DNA from: an uncultured Cohaesibacter sp.
GTDB lineage: Bacteria > Pseudomonadota > Alphaproteobacteria > Rhizobiales > Cohaesibacteraceae
NCBI RefSeq assembly: GCF_963664735.1
Contig: NZ_OY761553.1
Location: 3,717,001-3,781,000 of the forward strand
Reading direction: 5' to 3'
Length of the DNA: 64,000 nt
Below, piece after piece: positions 56,601-63,363 of this stretch (the first letter of the stretch is position 1; every line of letters starts with the position of its first letter). A model generated the notes under the pieces. That model made no database searches. It had not been told where the DNA came from and saw nothing but the letters and a program-made list of their open reading frames with translations. Both the position numbers and the translations under genes were made by a program.

Positions 56601-58412
56601 CATGGTGCTGCAGGTGCTGTTGGTCTTGCCGCCATTCAGATTGCCAAGTGGCGTGGTGCACGAATTATCGCTACCGCAGGGAATAACGAGAAACGCGATT
56701 TCCTCAAGATGTTGGGGGCCGATCACGTTCTTGACTCCCGTTCTCTCGATTTTGTCGATCAGGTTCGCGCCATTACGCGCGAAGCGGATGGTGCTGATCG
56801 GGAAGGCGTCGATGTTGTGCTCAACTCGCTGTTTAATGAAGCGATGGAGCGCAGTCTGGAGCTGGTACGCCCGTTTGGCCGTTTCCTTGAGCTCGGTAAA
56901 CGCGATTTTTATGGCAATACGAAAATTGGTCTCCGGCCTTTCCGGCGGAATGTCAGCTATTTCGGTATCGATGCGGATCAGTTGCTCAATCATCGCCCGC
57001 AGCGAGCCAAGCAGCTGCTTGCAGAACTCTCAGATCTGATCAAACAAGAGCAGTTCACTCCGTTGCCATACCGATTGTTCGAAAGCGAAGATATTGTTGA
57101 TGCGTTCCGTCTGATGCAGCGCTCGGGTCATGTCGGCAAGATTGTTGTCAAAGCTCCGAAGCCGCTTGAAACATCAGATGGTGATGCAGCCTTCCATGTC
57201 GAGAGTGATGGTCACCATGTCCTTGTTGGCGGATTGGGTGGCTTTGGATTTGAAGCTGCGCTTTGGCTTGCAGGGGAGGGGGCAAAATCAGTTGTCCTGA
57301 CTAGCCGCTCTGGCAAAACGACCCCGGAAGCCCTGGTGCTGAAAAAGAAACTGGCTGCAAAAGGCTGCGATTTGACCATCAAGCCATGTGACGTCTGTGA
57401 CGCTACTGCTCTTGATGATTTGTTGTCCGAATTGCGCAAAGCGCGTCCGATTAAAGGCATCATGCATATGGCTGCCGTGCTGGACGACCAACTCATCGCC
57501 AATATGAGCGACGGGCAGATCGACAAGGTTCTGTATCCCAAGATCGTTGGCGGAGACAATCTTGATCGCTTAACCCGTGCGGACAATCTGGATTACTTCT
57601 GGCTGTTTTCTTCTGTCTCGGTGCTTATGGGTAACCCGGGGCAGGCAAACTATGTTGCCGCCAATAGCTACATGGATGGATTGGCGCGCAAACGACGTCA
57701 GGAAGGCCTGCCAGCTCTTGCGATCGGTTGGGGCGCGATCACAGATGTGGGGATTCTCGCACGAGATACTCAGACAGCTGAAATTTTGGCGAAAACCACC
57801 GGTGGCATTGAATTCAAGGCCCAGCAGGCCCTCGAATATCTGGCCGATTTCCTCGGGCAGATGTCAAAGGAAAATGTTCCTGCTTCGATTACAATTGCGC
57901 CGATGAACTGGAGCTATGCAAGCCGTAACCTTTCCATTCTGAAAACGCCAGCTTACCAGCTTTTGATGAAAGAGGCTTCTCAGTCAGCCAGTAATGATCA
58001 GCAATCCATAGATATTGCAGCCCTGATCAGTGGGTTGGACCCTGTGTCTGCACGCAATGAAATTGCCAAGATACTCGCTCAGGAAGTTGCCGTGATTTTC
58101 CGCATGCCGGTTGAAGAGATCAATCTTGGACGTCCTCTGGCCGATATTGGCATGGATAGTCTCATGGGCATGGAATTGCGCATGGCCGCGCAGCAGAAAT
58201 TTGATATCGAGATCCCGATGACTGCGATTGCAGACGGTGCTACGATTGAAGATATTGCAGCGCGTGTGCTAGAGCGTATCGGCAAGGATGATGAAGAAGA
58301 CAGCTCGCTTTCCTTTACAGAAAAATCGCTTATTCATCAGCATATTGGTTCGGAAGGTGAGGCGTCTGTGGTATCGGAGAAACTCAATGAATTGCGCAAA
58401 GGTGGTATGTAA
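50700..58412 (+). CDS. rkpA: Modular type I polyketide/fatty acid synthase (KS-AT-DH-MT-like-ER-KR-ACP), RkpA-like
   Basis: About 2570 residues form one full reducing module. KS occupies about 3-430, with the DTACSSSL cysteine near 173 and histidines in EAHGTGTR and KSNMGHLE. AT has GHSVGE near 630 and an NYPFHS motif resembling the malonyl-type HAFH. DH (about 900-1180) has HKVDGKVILPG and HPLDFDAS. A methyltransferase-like segment lies near 1424 (LELGVGGAALT). ER (about 1830-2145) has GAAGAVGLAAIQIAK. KR (about 2170-2365) has GGLGGFG, a Ser in FSSVS and YVAANSYMD. ACP has GMDSLMGMEL near 2486. The domain set and neighbours match RkpA of rhizobia, which makes a special acyl chain needed for capsular K-antigen. 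The ATG at 50700 and a GTG at 50676 are both possible starts. Confidence 0.9.
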   Translation: MSQNSVEVIGRACRLPGANSVSEFWDLLVSERCSVSEIGPDRFSKFRYLHPLSGQAGKTYTFRAGVVDDVWGFDPSVFALSPREASQMDPQQRLLLMLVWEALEEAGLTVPDIAGSNIGVFVGNSGSDHSNRFFFDPASSDSFMMTGNTLSLVSNRISYVYDLHGPSFTVDTACSSSLVALDLALKRLQSGEIDTAIVAGVNLLLSPFPFVGFAAASMLSPQGLCRPFDENANGYVRAEGAVVLVLQRGDVFDPCQQKSFGRIVASGINSDGRTSGVALPSSEFQASLLEQIYSEMNFDLNDLAFVEAHGTGTRVGDPAEAFALGKVLGDKRSTPLPIGSVKSNMGHLEPASGLVSVLKSLLSLEHDLFPASLHVETPNPDIPFEELNLALNLKAMPLKHGDDIRYAGINNFGFGGTNAHVLVSDSAPVEPVAKAKVAVAKKSAKAEAPVEAEQRLFVLSAKTEDALRALARSSADVVKNSEDSLADWCKAFGWHRTMLDERLAIVCHDKEALCANLAAFAEGEKSGEMVSATASKASRNPVFVYSGNGSQFAGMGQVAFKQNPDFAAAFVKVDKLFKKLSGWSLETKLFDETLKDELQKTSIAQPLLFAVQVALTTALKAKGLMPGGVMGHSVGEVAAAWASGALTLEQAVRVIYLRSYHQEVVAGTGRMAVIKSSVSATKALLKEEGFAAIEVSAINTDESLTLSGPTDELQRFLKLARKKRLASKMLDINYPFHSKSVEQIREGLLKDLADIVPGKVELPFYSSVTGKILEGGELGGEYWWANVRQPVDFLGATEAAFADGNSQYIEIGPRPILKSYVSEIARDHARSITVTASLQQKADENLDPVLLATGLAFANGLLVDKETVFGPRVKCTLPLPNYPWQLKTFKITPSPEAFDIFNDSAAPHAFLGQQLRPDEHVWSTELDTTLMPYLADHKVDGKVILPGAAFAEMALAAAQQGLKTDRVELRDMDLLQALTLKEDQSVSLLTRLNTDTGVVEIYSRARLVDDDWLLHAKCRVAKIPGELELDCADHDLVAPSLQLESSAEELEALYDISREFGLDFGPNFHRLKYCKRFGDDYIEIVIKPLDQDICQREAISGPYVLHPLDFDASFHGLNTLYSSIDSDADKMAFIPVRFGCLRVYQTGSSVRSARIHVIRSNSRGIKADINLFAEDGSLVASLRDGRFRASALTQRQGLERLTYSYDSIRLALPSGVGADLKLDKDAIRKAISALDYSAPASTDEGYLLLQAAGRRGAYDILRQFANESLEVSEAMLPALQQLEDMQDSANDDDRIDEAVFLKQLFAALLSICETSDLATQGAENWTLAADCVLPEVNQILQLLIGEDARWSAHSIMLNHALHMIPQVLQGSVKDQVKAFLPQDLYSNDLYEQSFSSSPLATAHVEQVKASVAAVLAAWPEGRSLRVLELGVGGAALTKALRPMVEDKGGILVSADSNKLIIDRLRILFANKPGFEAVSVQSDLEALQAYGPFDIVVSANGLQMMHKASSILSELPGLMTDDSLVLFSLSDASVYDNMVFGLATSWFEDTVDPLFPMSFHGDAQDWQNWFKDVGLVGLELSPFFDEESNPILTGAYLLSGFHSNATSSTDEEDLVTLDKALRHCFILSNGADDVEQAFAEQIKGKLSDMDCSQIDVREPSDIKKAVKAIAAMSSSDGLPEIVFLAGAFADKGTTVELCADRLHLLAELFRESADMSLRLWIVAQGGYPASMQSHNIAPVQSGIWAFGRTASNEYSNHDVRLVDFSDQLGMNDRAERLSGLLLEPGEEREILLEGSAQQVVRISRGWKQGADADQKVSAKAASKLYHPRSGSFDRLKWIPTIRRKPAAGEIEIEVVAAGLNFRDVMWAQGLLPEEALEDGFAGPTLGFECSGRVVAIGEGVTDLKINDPVMTLAPASFASHVTVAEGAVLRLSEDFDLVAAATMPVAFLTSFYALDYLARLEEGEWVLIHGAAGAVGLAAIQIAKWRGARIIATAGNNEKRDFLKMLGADHVLDSRSLDFVDQVRAITREADGADREGVDVVLNSLFNEAMERSLELVRPFGRFLELGKRDFYGNTKIGLRPFRRNVSYFGIDADQLLNHRPQRAKQLLAELSDLIKQEQFTPLPYRLFESEDIVDAFRLMQRSGHVGKIVVKAPKPLETSDGDAAFHVESDGHHVLVGGLGGFGFEAALWLAGEGAKSVVLTSRSGKTTPEALVLKKKLAAKGCDLTIKPCDVCDATALDDLLSELRKARPIKGIMHMAAVLDDQLIANMSDGQIDKVLYPKIVGGDNLDRLTRADNLDYFWLFSSVSVLMGNPGQANYVAANSYMDGLARKRRQEGLPALAIGWGAITDVGILARDTQTAEILAKTTGGIEFKAQQALEYLADFLGQMSKENVPASITIAPMNWSYASRNLSILKTPAYQLLMKEASQSASNDQQSIDIAALISGLDPVSARNEIAKILAQEVAVIFRMPVEEINLGRPLADIGMDSLMGMELRMAAQQKFDIEIPMTAIADGATIEDIAARVLERIGKDDEEDSSLSFTEKSLIHQHIGSEGEASVVSEKLNELRKGGM

Positions 58413-58456
58413 TTCTTGAGATGATCCGGGATCGTTGAAACAAAATTTTAAAAGTG

Positions 58457-58483
58457 CGCTGAGATTTGATCTCAATCTCAGCG
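58457..58483 (+). terminator. Hairpin after the synthase gene, possible attenuator
   Basis: CGCTGAGAT and ATCTCAGCG pair perfectly around a nine-base loop, 45 bases after the stop codon. TATTTAT follows instead of a clean T-run, so termination would be partial at best. Read-through into the next gene is expected for the pathway. Confidence 0.4.
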
Positions 58484-58605
58484 TATTTATGTCTTATAAT
58501 TGATATAAATTAGTCGTCAATCTGATTGAGTGCAGCCAACGTGTTCTGCTCAAAGAAACGCGGAGATATTATTCCCCCCGTCTGCCATATGAAACGGAAA
58601 TTTCC

Positions 58606-59964
58606 ATGTCCAAGTCCAATATTGATCGTGATGCTATTCTGAATATTTCTCGATCAATGGCTTCAAATGCAGCGTCAAAACCCGCTCACGCAAGACCAGC
58701 CAAAAGTCACGTTTCCCGCGACAAGACAGATTTCGCCACTTTGGATCTTTACCAGCAAATTTCGGTCCAGCGTGAAATGGCGGAAAAACTTCAAACCCGG
58801 GATCCCTATTTTGCCATGCACGAAGTGCGTGCAGGTGCCACGACAGTCATCAATGGCAAAGAGTTGATCAATTTTGCATCTTACGACTATCTCGGGCTTA
58901 ACGGCCTTGATGAAGTCCATGATGCCGCCAAAAAAGCGATTGATGAATTCGGAACGTCTGTTTCGGGGTCGCGGCCGACATCTGGCGAGCGGCCGTTTCA
59001 TGTTGCGCTGGAAAAGCAGCTGGCGGAAATTTACAGCAGTGAAGCTGCTTTGGTGTTCGTTTCTGGCCATGCAACCAACGTTTCGACCATTGGCGAGCTG
59101 CTTGGACCAACGGATCTGGTGGTCTTTGATGCTTACAGCCACAATTCTGTGGTGACCGGTTGCAAACTGTCGGGTGCTGCAAGACGCTCTTTCAAGCATA
59201 ATGATTGCAATGATCTTGAGCGTATTCTTGAAGAAAGCCGGGACAAGCATGATCGTGTCATGATTGTCGTCGAGGGGCTTTATTCCATGGATGGCGACAT
59301 GCCGGATCTGGCTCGGCTGGTGGAAATCAAAGAGCGGTTCGGCGTTTGGCTCATGGTGGATGAAGCACATTCTCTTGGCGTTCTCGGAGCAACTGGTAAA
59401 GGTATCTTCGAGCAGCAGAATGTCGATCCATCCAGGGTCGATATCTGGATGGGCACGATGAGCAAGACGATGAGTGGTTGCGGCGGCTATATCTGTGGTT
59501 CGCAAGCGTTGATCGACATACTGAAGTTCTTTGCTTCGGGCTTCATGTATAGCGTTGGTTTGTCTGCTCCGCTTGCTGTGGCTGGGTCCAAATCGCTGGA
59601 GATCATGTTGAGAGAACCTTGGCGGGTTGAGAAATTGCAGTCAAACGCCAAGTTTTTCAAGCAGGCTGCCGAGGCCGCCGGGCTCAACACTGGCTTGAGC
59701 TTGGGCTTTTGTGTAATACCGGTGATCGTCGGCGATAGTTTGCGTGCCGTGAAGCTCAGCAATAATCTGATGGATCGAGGTATCTTTGCATTTCCCATCA
59801 CTTATCCTGCTGTGCCGATGAATGAAGCCCGGTTACGGTTTTTCATTAGCGCTACCCATAGTGAAGAGCAACTCCAACAGGCCGTAGATATTACCGCCGA
59901 GGAGCTTGGGAAGCTGGAAGAGGCAAATTTCTCGATCGCCACTTCCATTGGCAATCTTTCGTGA
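58606..59964 (+). CDS. rkpG: Alpha-oxoamine synthase family PLP enzyme, RkpG-like
   Basis: The family (8-amino-7-oxononanoate synthase, serine palmitoyltransferase, KBL) condenses an acyl thioester with an amino acid with loss of CO2. The 452 residues include an extra N-terminal segment of about 75 residues rich in Ser, Ala and Lys, absent from BioF. The core has NFASYDYLGLN, GTSVSGSRPTSGE, HNDCNDLE, VVEGLYSMDGDMPDL, DEAHSLGVLG and the PLP lysine in MSKTMSGCGG (about residue 287). Next to an ACP-ending synthase, the natural reading is that it takes the finished acyl chain and joins it to an amino acid, giving a long-chain amino ketone. The amino acid is unknown. It resembles RkpG of rhizobia. 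Confidence 0.88.
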   Translation: MSKSNIDRDAILNISRSMASNAASKPAHARPAKSHVSRDKTDFATLDLYQQISVQREMAEKLQTRDPYFAMHEVRAGATTVINGKELINFASYDYLGLNGLDEVHDAAKKAIDEFGTSVSGSRPTSGERPFHVALEKQLAEIYSSEAALVFVSGHATNVSTIGELLGPTDLVVFDAYSHNSVVTGCKLSGAARRSFKHNDCNDLERILEESRDKHDRVMIVVEGLYSMDGDMPDLARLVEIKERFGVWLMVDEAHSLGVLGATGKGIFEQQNVDPSRVDIWMGTMSKTMSGCGGYICGSQALIDILKFFASGFMYSVGLSAPLAVAGSKSLEIMLREPWRVEKLQSNAKFFKQAAEAAGLNTGLSLGFCVIPVIVGDSLRAVKLSNNLMDRGIFAFPITYPAVPMNEARLRFFISATHSEEQLQQAVDITAEELGKLEEANFSIATSIGNLS

Positions 59965-59974
59965 GGATGGTTCA

Positions 59975-60763
59975 TTGGTTCGACGCTGCATTCTGATTTC
60001 CGGAGCCAGCCGTGGGCTGGGTGCAGCGTTGGCGCAAGTTTATGCTTCGCCTGATACCGAATTGATCCTGACGGCGCGCAGCATGTCCTCTCTGGACGAA
60101 ATCAAACGCTCCTGTGAGCGTGCGGGAAGCTTGGTCCATTGCCTTGTCCTTGATTTGCAAAGCCGGGAGAGCATTGATCTTGCCTTAAGCGCCATCTGCA
60201 CGATTGGTTTGCCTGATTTGATCATTTCAAACGCAGGAGTCTATTCTGGCAGGAAAGCAGACGGGAATTTGGAAAGCTGGGTTGAACAACAGCAACAGCT
60301 GACCATTAATTTGACCCAAACGATCTATTTTATCGGCTATCTGGCCAATCTCATGAAAAGAAGGCAAAGCGGACATCTGGTGCTCATAAGCTCACTTGCA
60401 GCCATTCAACCGCAACCCGATAGCCCGGCCTATAGTGCGAGTAAAGCGGGCTTGGCTGCCTGGGGACGCGCACTCGGTGAGGATCTGGCTGATTTCGGCG
60501 TAAAGATGAGCGTTGTCTATCCGGGGCATATCATGAGCCAGCAGACGGCGATCCACAAAGGTGCCTTGCCCGGTATCATGACGCCGCAAAGGGCTGCGCA
60601 GATAATTAGCCGACGGATAGGAAAGAGGGAGCGCGTCATATTCCCGCGTTACCTTTATTGGCTGATATGTTTGAGCAACAGTTTGCCGTCGTGGCTGAGA
60701 CGGCGCGTGAACAAACCTTTTCGATATCATATAGACAACTCTAGCGAAGGGGATAAGGAGTAG
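59975..60763 (+). CDS. rkpH: Short-chain dehydrogenase/reductase, RkpH-like
   Basis: The 262-residue SDR has the cofactor motif SGASRGLG at the N-terminus, an ISNAGVY segment, a catalytic Ser in LISSLAA and the YSASK active site. The C-terminal third contains a hydrophobic stretch (RYLYWLICLSNSLPSWLRR) as in membrane-associated SDRs such as ketodihydrosphingosine reductase. It would plausibly reduce the ketone made by the preceding oxoamine synthase. The start is a TTG at 59975, fixed by GAGG eight bases upstream and lying 10 bases after the previous stop. A TTG at 59906 would overlap the upstream gene without a ribosome site. Confidence 0.88.
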   Translation: MVRRCILISGASRGLGAALAQVYASPDTELILTARSMSSLDEIKRSCERAGSLVHCLVLDLQSRESIDLALSAICTIGLPDLIISNAGVYSGRKADGNLESWVEQQQQLTINLTQTIYFIGYLANLMKRRQSGHLVLISSLAAIQPQPDSPAYSASKAGLAAWGRALGEDLADFGVKMSVVYPGHIMSQQTAIHKGALPGIMTPQRAAQIISRRIGKRERVIFPRYLYWLICLSNSLPSWLRRRVNKPFRYHIDNSSEGDKE

Positions 60764-60769
60764 CCTGTT

Positions 60770-61870
60770 GTGTCGGAGATCGAGCGTGGCTGGGATGATC
60801 GCCCTGCTATCATTTATGGATTAGGGTTTTGGAACCGCAAGTCCATGCGAGGCATGTTGAGCACAACGCCCGGCGAGGTGCGGTTTTACAGTTCTTTCGA
60901 TCGTGCCTTGAAAGCGGCAGAAAAGAGCAAAGGGCGATTGTTTGCCTGGACAACGCGACTTTCAGACGAACAGCGCAATCGCTGCTCTAGCCAGAATATT
61001 CCTCTTGTGAATATAGAAGATGGCTTTATTCGTTCGGTCGGTCTTGGCGCTGCCTTTGTGCCTGCAGCATCGCTTATTCTTGATGGGCGTGGCATCTATT
61101 ATGACCCAACCAAACCAAGCGATCTGGAATGGATGATCGAGCATGACGAAATCTGCGAGGCAGACAGAAGTCGAGCTGCCAGCCTGAGAGAAAAGCTGAT
61201 CGCGTTACGTGTTTCAAAATATAATCTTGGTGGTGTAGACGCAGCCAAAGTTCCCGAAACAAGCCGAAGGAAAATTCTGGTTCCCGGCCAGGTTGCCGAC
61301 GATGCTTCGATCCTTAAAACCGCAAGTGACAGCTTGGACCTGAAATCTGGTCGCAACCCCAATTTATTGCTGCTGCAAAAGGTTCGTCAGGAAAACCCCG
61401 ATGCCTTCATCATATTCAAACCGCATCCTGATGTTACGTCCGGCCTCAGAAAGGGAGCGCTGTCTGAGAGTGAGATGAGACAATATGCCGATATGATCGA
61501 ATTCAAGACGGATATTATCGACCTTATTGAGCAATGTGACCGGGTTGAAACAATCTGCTCTCTTTCGGGATTTGAAGCTCTTCTGAGGGAGAAAGAGGTT
61601 GTCGTTCATGGGCAACCATTTTATGCCGGTTGGGGGCTCAGCATTGATAGAACGGCCATCGCACGGAGAACCAGGACTATTGATCTGGATTCTCTTGTCT
61701 ATTTCACGCTGATTAAATACCCTTTCTACGTGAATCCTGTAAAATTCCATTCAGTTGATGCTGAAACGGTGATTCGAATGCTCTCGGAGATCCGACAGGA
61801 ACAGGTTTCTCCGTTAAAAAAGGGCGTTATGCTTGGTGTGGCCAAATTGGCGTTTCGGTTTGGATTGTGA
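60770..61870 (+). CDS. KpsC-like capsule beta-Kdo glycosyltransferase, second single module
   Basis: This 366-residue protein is in the same family as the product of the gene at 49555 but is clearly different in sequence. Matching segments are NIEDGFIRSVGLG, ILDGRGIYYDPTKPSDLE, ILVPGQVADDASI, FIIFKPHPDV, CSLSGFEALLREKEVVVHG and QPFYAGWGLS. Together the two genes supply the two modules that are fused in E. coli KpsC. The start is a GTG with AAGGAG ten bases upstream, seven bases after the SDR stop, so it closes a tight four-gene group. It corresponds in position to rkpJ of rhizobia. Confidence 0.86.
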   Translation: MSEIERGWDDRPAIIYGLGFWNRKSMRGMLSTTPGEVRFYSSFDRALKAAEKSKGRLFAWTTRLSDEQRNRCSSQNIPLVNIEDGFIRSVGLGAAFVPAASLILDGRGIYYDPTKPSDLEWMIEHDEICEADRSRAASLREKLIALRVSKYNLGGVDAAKVPETSRRKILVPGQVADDASILKTASDSLDLKSGRNPNLLLLQKVRQENPDAFIIFKPHPDVTSGLRKGALSESEMRQYADMIEFKTDIIDLIEQCDRVETICSLSGFEALLREKEVVVHGQPFYAGWGLSIDRTAIARRTRTIDLDSLVYFTLIKYPFYVNPVKFHSVDAETVIRMLSEIRQEQVSPLKKGVMLGVAKLAFRFGL

Positions 61871-61907
61871 AGCGAAATTTATGTTAAAGTAAAAGTTGCA
61901 TGCGACA

Positions 61908-61936
61908 GCTTGAGGTGATATCACCTTTCCAAGCTT
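61908..61936. promoter_or_regulatory. Extended palindrome upstream of the export lipoprotein gene
   Basis: AGGTGATATCACCT is a perfect 14-bp palindrome, flanked by AGCTTG and CAAGCT. No T-run follows, so a protein-binding site is more likely than a terminator. It lies 40 bases after the KpsC-like gene and about 170 bases before the next start. Confidence 0.35.
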
Positions 61937-62107
61937 GGCAGATTTGAGGGGGAAGTTGTGATATTTCTGCAACTTTTTGTCGAAAAATAAGAGAATTTTA
62001 TTGATAGTTTAGGCGTGTTGCTCAAGAGTAGATACTAGCGTTGCGTAGACTCGTATAGTGTTGCCGGGTGCTTCGGCGGGAAAGGCAATTCTCCTCGCGA
62101 AAATGAG

Positions 62108-63250
62108 ATGAAACATATGTTACGAATTTTGTTGTTGCTTTTGGTCTCTCTGTCTCTGTCGGGTTGCATGATTACGCCTCGCGAAGGGCCCTTGTCGACA
62201 GAAATCGAATCTCAGAGCAAGCAAAACGAATATGTCGTTGTTAACGTAGATGCTAATATTGTCGACGGTTTAGCCCGGTTTAATCCTGTCGGTTTGCGGC
62301 GCAAGTTCGCCGAGTCAAGAAGATACTCCCCGATCTCAACCGTTGGTTCTGGCGACGTTTTGTCGATCACGGTTTTTGAGGCAGCTCAGGGTGGGCTGTT
62401 CTCTGGAGAGGGTGGAAATCGGGCGAATTTCCCGAGCGTAGTTGTTGATCGTCAGGGAGATATTTCTCTCCCCTACTCCGGAACTATAAAGGTTAAAGGC
62501 AAAACGCCTCTGCAAATTCAGAATCTCGTTGTGGAAAGTCTGGAAGGCAAGGCGATACAACCACAAGCAATGGTCAATGTCGTAAGTAACAGAAGCAACA
62601 CTGTTACTCTGACTGGTGATGTTGCCAAGCCGGGGCTATATCCATTGCCCGCTCAAGGCGCGCGGCTGCTTGATGCCGTTGCTGAAGCTGGTGGAACCGA
62701 GTTCCCTGCTCGAGAAACCTATGTGACCCTGCTCAGAGGTGGTCGTCAGGGCGTGCAGCTGCTGAAAACGGTTATGGAGCAGCCTGAAGAAAATATCTAT
62801 GTATCTCGGGGTGACAGTATTTATCTGTCACATGATCCGCAGCGTTATACGGTGCTTGGTGCCGTCAAAAAGCCATCGGTATACACTTTCGATGCATCGA
62901 CTATTTCGGTTCTGGAGGCTATTGCTGCTGCAGGGGGGCTCCTCGATGCTCGGGCTGATGCGACAGGCGTATTCGTTTTCCGTTACGAAGATCCGAAGGT
63001 GCTTGATACTCTGGGTTATGAATATACCCGTCAGGTTCGAGGCAAGGTTCCAACGATCTACCGTATCAATATGAAGCACGCGCAATCCTATTTCTACGCG
63101 CAGTCATTCCATCTGCAGGATAAGGATTCCGTATTCGTATCGAATGCTCGTGCTGTTGAAGTTGGTAAAGTTCTGAGCCTGATCAATATGGCGACATCTT
63201 CTATCAAGAATGGCGCTTATGCTGTGAACTATATTGACGATATGGATTAG
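62108..63250 (+). CDS. Capsule polysaccharide export lipoprotein, Wza/KpsD type
   Basis: The 380-residue protein has a lipoprotein signal (hydrophobic residues 4-18 and the lipobox LSGC with Cys20), then a polysaccharide export domain (STVGSGDVLSITVFE, DRQGDISLPYSGTIKVKGKT, NTVTLTGDVAKPG). At least two SLBB-type repeats follow (LLDAVAEAGGTEFPARETYV; YTVLGAVKKPSVYTFDASTISVLEAIAAAGG). It should form or gate the outer membrane channel for the capsule. No co-polymerase (KpsE/Wzc) or ABC transporter (KpsMT) gene is inside the window. They may lie beyond the right edge. Confidence 0.93.
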   Translation: MKHMLRILLLLLVSLSLSGCMITPREGPLSTEIESQSKQNEYVVVNVDANIVDGLARFNPVGLRRKFAESRRYSPISTVGSGDVLSITVFEAAQGGLFSGEGGNRANFPSVVVDRQGDISLPYSGTIKVKGKTPLQIQNLVVESLEGKAIQPQAMVNVVSNRSNTVTLTGDVAKPGLYPLPAQGARLLDAVAEAGGTEFPARETYVTLLRGGRQGVQLLKTVMEQPEENIYVSRGDSIYLSHDPQRYTVLGAVKKPSVYTFDASTISVLEAIAAAGGLLDARADATGVFVFRYEDPKVLDTLGYEYTRQVRGKVPTIYRINMKHAQSYFYAQSFHLQDKDSVFVSNARAVEVGKVLSLINMATSSIKNGAYAVNYIDDMD

Positions 63251-63363
63251 GAATTCCTCCCGCGCAAGAAGTCGGGCGGGAGTATTTGAAGGAAAATTTT
63301 AATTGGGCAAGAAATTGAATTATTAACTTCTCTAGCAATGCTGGGGGGAGAGCAAAGCTTGTT

